From Brachionus koreanus (Eukaryota > Rotifera > Eurotatoria > Ploima > Brachionidae): a DNA stretch of 16,039 nt. This document shows, one piece after another, positions 11,489-16,039 of the stretch; positions within the stretch are counted from its first letter, which is position 1; the number at the start of each line of letters is the position of its first letter. The translations under genes were made by a program, and so were the position numbers. Location of the stretch: the NCBI GenBank assembly GCA_016987375.1, contig PJRA01000444.1, forward strand, positions 1,047,761-1,063,799, given 5' to 3'. The notes under the pieces are model-generated. The model ran no database searches. It was given only the letters and a program-made list of their open reading frames with translations, and was not told the DNA's origin.

Positions 11489-11719
11489 TTAACACTCAAA
11501 GACCGGACGGATTCTTCGACCCATTTTATTTGACTCATTTTTTCAATGAAAATAAAATTATTTAATTATTTAATAAAAATTAAATAATTTTATAATATTT
11601 TTTATTTAAGATATGATTGAAAAAAGAAACATAAAAATTGATTAAATTTATTGAATAAAATACAAAAAAAGGAAGTAACAAAAAGGGTTCAAAATATCCA
11701 TCTGTTCTTTGAGTGTTAA
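11489..11719. mobile_element. TTAA-flanked inverted-repeat element, probable piggyBac-type MITE
   Basis: TTAACACTCAAAGA at 11489-11502 recurs perfectly inverted at 11706-11719. The match continues inward imperfectly: about 28 of the first 35 aligned positions agree, up to the CCC at 11520-11522 on the left, and several mismatches are C/T or G/A. The 223 bases at 11493-11715 are bounded on both sides by TTAA, the target-site duplication of piggyBac transposons, some of whose ends begin CACT. No coding capacity is seen, so it would be non-autonomous. A TA target (Tc1/mariner) with ends ACACTC fits almost as well. A second perfect inverted repeat lies inside. Confidence 0.72.
11554..11591. repeat. 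Internal 14-bp inverted repeat of the TTAA element
   Basis: AAAATTATTTAATT at 11554-11567 and its exact complement at 11578-11591, with a 10-base spacer. It is AT-only, so chance is possible, but its place inside the element suggests a foldback core. Confidence 0.45.
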
Positions 11720-13466
11720 CTAAAAATTTAAACCAATTTGTTCAATAAATTAAAGTCTAAGATAATTCATATTGAAATAAGCTATTTTTTAATTATCTAA
11801 ATTATGAATTTATAATTTTTGAGAATAAAGCTGAAGATTTTCTTAGATTATTTTAGATTCTGTTAGCATCAAGTATAATAGGACAATGTTTTTTTTTTAA
11901 TTTTAGGAGTTCTTTTTTAAAGCTAAGCGAAATTTATGTTTTGTTTTTAGATTAAATAGAGTACGTCACTTAAAAAAAAAAAAGGGTGGTAAATACGACT
12001 GGGTGTAAAAAGCTAATATTCTTTATTGATTAATATTGAAATTTAAATCGATTTGTGATATATTTAGTTTTTTTTTTCTAATTCTAAATTTTGCTATCCA
12101 TTTTTTTAATAAATTTTAGCACTTTTTCTTCTCAAATATATATTTCCTGATAATTTATTCAATTCATTTATTTGATCTCGAATAGCTAAAAAAATATAAA
12201 AGCGGGGTCACTCGAAATGAGCAAACATAAAATAGCTGATAAAACAAATGCCTGAAGGATAATTGAATCATATTTATATTTCATTTTAAATTAGTGAAAA
12301 TTATCAAATCTATATTTTATTAGTAATTATAAATTTTTGCAGCTATAATCCTCAATAATATTTTAGGTGCTATGTTTATGTTTTTCTTGTCAACATCTAA
12401 TAAATTATTTTAAAATTTACCTTTAATAAATTTATATCATGATTTTACGAGAAGCTGAATTGAAATAAGAGAGTGAAGGAGAAAGAGGATAAAAACCAGG
12501 TTCTAATTCTACTATTTAAAATAACAACAAAATAAAGCGTTTTTTGATTTTTTTTCCTGTCATACTTAGAAAGCGGAAATCAGATATCTATCGTGAATAC
12601 TGTTTTTTTTAAAAGCTGATTTCACTAAATTAAGCTTTCAAAATTAACATGATAAAGCTTTTTTCCTAATGATTCCAAATGGCTGCTTCCGAATTGAACA
12701 GTTGAATAGCATTCAATGTTTACTTTAATCAATAGAGCTCTTAATGAAGCAAAGATCGGAACAAAGACCTTTTTTGATTTAAAAATTTAAATAACAGATC
12801 AAATTAGCAAAATTACGTAATGGAAAAGTAAGATTAGAAAATATCTAGCTATCGATCCAAAGTGCTTTAGACTAATCTTGCTACTTAAAGACACAGGAAA
12901 AAATCAATAAACTTAGAACGAATTGTTGCTTAAAATTTAAAAAAGAATTGAATCAAAATTTTATTTCTAGCATAAAATTTCCATTGTATTGTTTATCTTA
13001 TGTGGAATATAATTATGAAAACAATTGATTCGATTAATGAATTTTTGTCGTAAATATAATGGAAATTTGAGATCGAAACATTAAATTTCGATTGTTTTAT
13101 TTTGAACGATGATCGGGAAATGGAATTTTCCAAGCAAATTTAAGCTCGAGATTAATCTGTATGAGTTCGCATACAAAAAATTCATATGCTTCAAGTCTTC
13201 TTTTTAAATTTTTCTTGGCTAAAACCTTTAGCTATATTTTACGGAAATGAATACAAATGGAAATTTGACTATTTCAAATAAAGATAGACTGTTATTTATT
13301 ATAATGACGCAAGATTTTTAAAAAAAAAAAGAGACATCAAATAAAATTTCCCTTTTGAAATTCATATCCCTTATAATTTTGACAAATAAATTGAAAGCAA
13401 TTAAATATCAAAATTTATACTTTAGATAAATAGGCAGACAACAAATTATTAGCAGTTGAAGTGTTT

Positions 13467-15183
13467 ATGATGCCGAGCACGAAAAAAAACAGCAATAGCC
13501 ACCTAGCACAATTGTTGCAGAGCATTTTTTTTAACAATGGAAAATTTGTGTCATCTAATTTAGAAAAACAAACAGGTTCTTCTTCAAATTCAAATCAAAG
13601 TGAGACAATTTTAACTTCAATTACAAATCAATACAGATCAAAGTCTAAATCTATCAAAATTTTTGTCGCGTCAAACAAAAATGGTAAATTTTTTTTTCAA
13701 ATTTATCTATTTTTTAATACATTAAATAATTGAAATTACTTAAAAATGCAGTAATTAATGTTTGCTAGCTAAATATTTAAGATTAAATTTATAAAGGTTC
13801 GTATTTTTTTTTACGTGATTCAATTACAAGTTTAATAATAGAATATAGTAAAAAAAATCAAATTAATTATTATACATGTTTTTAATTATAAAGATATTAA
13901 ATTTTTTGAAATTCAAGTTATTAATTTTAATTTTATTTTAGATTAAAATAGAATTTTTGCCCACATTTACTTGTTTAGTAAATATATGTTTTTAATGAAT
14001 AAAAAAAAGCAATCATTTTCAAATTAGATTGAAATAAATAGAATATCATTGCAGTTTTTAATTATAATTATAATTTTCTTATCAAATTAAACTCTAATTA
14101 ATCAAAATATAATAAAAAAATTAATAAAACAATGCAATTAGTGACGCCAAAAAAAAATTTTTTTAATTATCATAATAAATAAGAGAAATTCCAGGTAAAA
14201 CGTCTTTGATTTTTGATTGAAAAATATATTTTTTTTAAATTAAAACATCATCATTATAAATAAGAAAAATAATTAATTAAAAAATTGATTATTGAATTAT
14301 GCTAACTAATTAAATTAAACAAAAAAATTAGAATAAAAATTTTTAAATTTTTCTAAATAGAGTTTGAAATCGAGAGCCAATGTCTTTTGGAAGAGAGTCT
14401 ACCAGAACTGCAGCAATATTTTCTTCAATTTGGCTACGACTTTTCCTTTATCGATGTAAATCTGAACTATGATTTTGATCCATTTATCGATCCATATTTG
14501 TTTGAATGTCTTAAAAAAGAAATTGATGATTGCTTTCAAACATCTGATGGATGCTTTTTCATTGTAAGCTTATTAAATATAAATGAATGTTGTGAACTAA
14601 ATGTTTTAACAAGGCCCTGATTGGAAATAAATATGGCAATTCTCCAATTCCTTTAGAAATTTCTGAAAGCGATTATTTAAAAATCCGAGTAGCCACTTCA
14701 ACAACAGGTTTTTTGTTTTTTTTAAACCAAAAAATTTGAAAAAAATTTTTTTTATTTTAAGATTTTGAGTTTTTTCAGTCATGGTATAGTCTTGATGCTA
14801 ATTATTTGGTACCGATATACAAATTGCGTCCCTTAATCGACACTTTTCCAAACTACTATAACAAGTTTTTAGATAGAAGCAAAATTAAATTTTTTATCTA
14901 TTTTTTTTTCTTATTTAAAGGAAACCTGAAAATTTTGATTCTCATTTTAGTGAAAAAATTTCGCTTATGGAAGTTCATCGTAAACTAATCGAAATAATTC
15001 AGAATGCCATATCAAATCATGAGTCTAATCCAAACAGGATTGAAAACAAGTCGATGAATCAAACACAAAAAGAAATTCACAGTGATTTGTTATTTTATCA
15101 ATACTCTGGTTTAGAACTTTTGACCCATTTTGCTTTTAAAAATTCTTTAAACGAATGCATTGCCATTTACAGAAATATTGAAA
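13467..15183 (+). CDS. NWD1/NWD2-type (NACHT and WD repeat) protein, N-terminal part; 3' end lost
   Basis: Exons 13467-13683, 14361-14563, 14614-14707, 14762-14864 and 14921-15183 join in frame to give 293 residues plus one base. Residues 1-60 are Ser/Asn-rich and probably disordered. Then come SIKIFVASN (62-70), LLEESLPELQQYF, IDV, KKEIDDCFQTSDGCFFI ending at 140, ALIGNKYGNSPIP (141-153) and, in exon 4, WYSLDANYLVPIY. This order matches the DUF4062-like N-terminal region of NWD1, NWD2 and TEP1-related proteins, which precedes a NACHT ATPase and WD repeats. No NACHT P-loop or WD repeats appear in the window. After the donor at 15184 the frame closes quickly on every path I tried, so the gene is truncated, mis-rebuilt, or spliced to exons beyond 16039. 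The first intron is 677 nt; the others are 50-56. The start was set at the ATG pair 13467/13470. Confidence 0.75.
13684..14360 (+). other. Long first intron of the NWD-type gene
   Basis: 677 nt, GT-AG, phase 1, extremely AT-rich, against about 50 nt for most introns here. Residues on both sides join into one continuous family match, so a missing internal exon is unlikely. No element or RNA gene was recognised in it. Confidence 0.6.
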
Positions 15184-15294
15184 GTAAGTCTTTTATTAAT
15201 TCAATACATTTTCTTTAGATGTTAAAGACCGTTTTTAGAAAAAATAATTTTAAGATTCATTTTTTATTTCATTTATTTAGAGTTTTTGGTTTAA
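15184..15294 (+). other. Uncertain 3' continuation of the NWD-type gene
   Basis: GTAAGT at 15184 is a strong donor. An acceptor after 35 nt (ending at 15218) would add NVKD and could reach a new donor at 15231, making a 12-nt exon. Reading on instead meets a stop at 15234-15236. The acceptor ending at 15280 gives a stop four codons later by either route. None is convincing; this may mark a broken gene. Confidence 0.35.
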
Positions 15295-15462
15295 CTTAAA
15301 GTATGAACAGTATAAATTAGCAGCGTTTTTTATTAATAGGAAATAAAAGAAAAATCTATTGATACATTTAGGTAAATTGTATTAGTCTTTTTTACTCCTT
15401 TTTTCTTTTGTAAAAATTCAAAATTTTCAAATTTGAGGGTTTAAACGAAAGCGAAGGCTATT

Positions 15463-15489
15463 CGGACAAACCCAGGGGCATTCCCCCAC
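15463..15489 (-). repeat. GC-rich hairpin-like tract of hAT-end type
   Basis: Read on the minus strand it is GTGGGGGAATGCCCCTGGG, then TTTGTCCG, far more GC-rich than its surroundings. A G-run, ATGCCCC and GGG in this order is often seen just past the coding end of hAT transposons. I know that pattern from memory and have not checked it here. The tract lies downstream of the hAT-like frame on the same strand. Confidence 0.35.
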
Positions 15490-15554
15490 AATTGTTTATT
15501 AAAAAAATAAAATAAAAAGTAAACATATAATTAATTAATTAAAATAAGGTAAAA

Positions 15555-15749
15555 TTAAGCTTTTATATTGAATTTTACGGTTGTTATTGGTACTGACAGA
15601 AAGACGGCTAGGCATAGTTCACTGACACATTTATTAAAATGGTTTCGCATTTCACTTTGGTTGTATTTTAACGCAAAAGACAAAATTTTCTTAACAGTGT
15701 TTCCTTGGATAAATTTTAAAGGCGTTTTTTTTAATTTTAATTTTTTAAG
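15555..15749 (-). pseudogene. Possible decayed hAT transposase C-terminal fragment
   Basis: A minus-strand open frame of 64 codons without a clear start. It contains IQGNTVKKILSFALKYN and then ELCLAVFLSVPITTVKFN before its stop. The second stretch resembles the hAT dimerisation region (leucine-rich helix, then L-x-x-P-[VI]-[TS]-[TS]), but the expected E-R-x-F-S after it is missing. Upstream the frame closes at once. It would be a remnant, with the downstream tract at 15463-15489 as its 3' flank. A plus-strand frame over the same bases (15568-15753) has no recognisable content and lacks an ATG start. This is a tentative call. Confidence 0.35.
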
Positions 15750-15929
15750 TTAAATTTAAAATTTAAATTAAAGTTACTTTTAGTACGGGTGAATTAAGGG
15801 TTTTTTAAGCCAAAAATAAAGAGCATGTTCCTAAGATAGAGTGCATTATTTTAGCACCTTCTTACCAAGAATCTGTTTAGATTAGGGTTAGTAGAATCCC
15901 AATTATTATGTTATATTAACTAGTATTTA

Positions 15930-16039
15930 GCCCGTATAGCCGAGTGGTTTTTTGTGTTAGTCATGCAAGCAGAGGGTGGAGGGTTCAAAACCCACTGAGG
16001 GTGGAAAAATCAAAATGTCTCTGCAATACGGGACGCATG
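15930..16039 (+). mobile_element. tRNA-like unit with perfect A and B boxes, probable tRNA-derived SINE head, runs to the window edge
   Basis: TAGCCGAGTGG at 15937-15947 fits the RNA polymerase III A box, and GGTTCAAAACC at 15982-15992 fits the B box. The A box resembles Leu/Ser tRNAs. GCCCGTA at 15930-15936 can pair with TGAGGGT just after the T arm with one mismatch and two wobbles, giving an acceptor-like stem. The anticodon arm is poor and there is no T before the would-be anticodon, so a working tRNA is unlikely. GAGGGTGGA occurs twice (15972-15980 and 15997-16005). CCCGTAT at 15931-15937 also has a perfect complement at 16026-16032. The unit may continue past the window. Confidence 0.6.

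Larger units (their letters stand above)
10866..13466. other. 2.6-kb gene-poor region
   Basis: No exon chain with convincing protein similarity was found on either strand. Most of it is AT-rich with frequent stops. It contains the TTAA-flanked inverted-repeat element at 11489-11719, and a few slightly less AT-rich patches (about 11240-11330, 11980-12010 and 12650-12900) whose nature I cannot tell. The right end must hold the promoter of the NWD-type gene. Confidence 0.5.

Noticed and set aside
15568..15753. Plus-strand open frame of 61 codons
   Set aside because: Begins at TTG, ends in low-complexity Phe/Asn, and overlaps the more protein-like minus-strand frame.
15889..15898. TTAGGGTTAG, reminiscent of the TTAGGG telomere repeat
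   Set aside because: Less than two units and no array; chance is sufficient.
15930..15998. A functional tRNA-Leu/Ser gene
   Set aside because: Both promoter boxes are perfect, but the anticodon stem is mispaired and the loop lacks the T before the anticodon, so a SINE head or pseudogene fits better.

Overview
This window looks like nuclear DNA of a small, strongly AT-rich animal genome. The genes are split by many very short introns, mostly 43 to 63 nt with about 50 the commonest length. They end in AATAAA signals and use ordinary GT-AG splicing and the standard code. Two genes (CIMIP1-like and TBATA-like) are typical of animals with motile cilia. Short introns, high AT, a bacterial-type sugar-nucleotide gene and a NACHT/WD-family gene together suggest a rotifer-like invertebrate. 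That placement is inference. Most genes were rebuilt by hand from splice sites, because no single open frame shows them.

Left to right: 1-631 no gene seen; 632-1276 (+) guanylate kinase, intronless, with two plausible start codons; 2319-3034 (+) a two-exon TBATA/SPATIAL-like protein; 3790-6274 (+) a 14-exon SLC5 sodium-coupled solute transporter of 581 residues; 6371-6768 (-) a two-exon CIMIP1 (C20orf85) homologue whose end faces the transporter; 7401-8911 (-) a ten-exon GDP-L-fucose synthase of 319 residues; 9843-10834 (+) a two-exon extended-SDR epimerase of bacterial type, divergent from the fucose synthase. Next come about 2.6 kb without a recognisable gene, except for a 223-bp TTAA-flanked inverted-repeat element at 11489-11719 that looks like a piggyBac-type MITE. 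From 13467 (+) runs the 5' part of a NWD1/NWD2-type gene. Its frame is lost after 15183. The last 600 bases hold a probable decayed hAT fragment (-) and a tRNA-like, SINE-like unit with perfect A and B boxes.

Functional links are limited. The fucose synthase and the epimerase both act on nucleotide sugars and share a 931-bp divergent intergenic region, so co-expression is possible. The TBATA-like and CIMIP1-like genes both point to ciliated cells. The other genes look like unrelated neighbours in a compact genome. I found no CRISPR array, operon or phage module, and no convincing new defence system. The items most worth following are the bacterial-type epimerase, the TTAA element, the broken NWD-type gene beside transposon debris, and the poly(A) signals that overlap stop codons.
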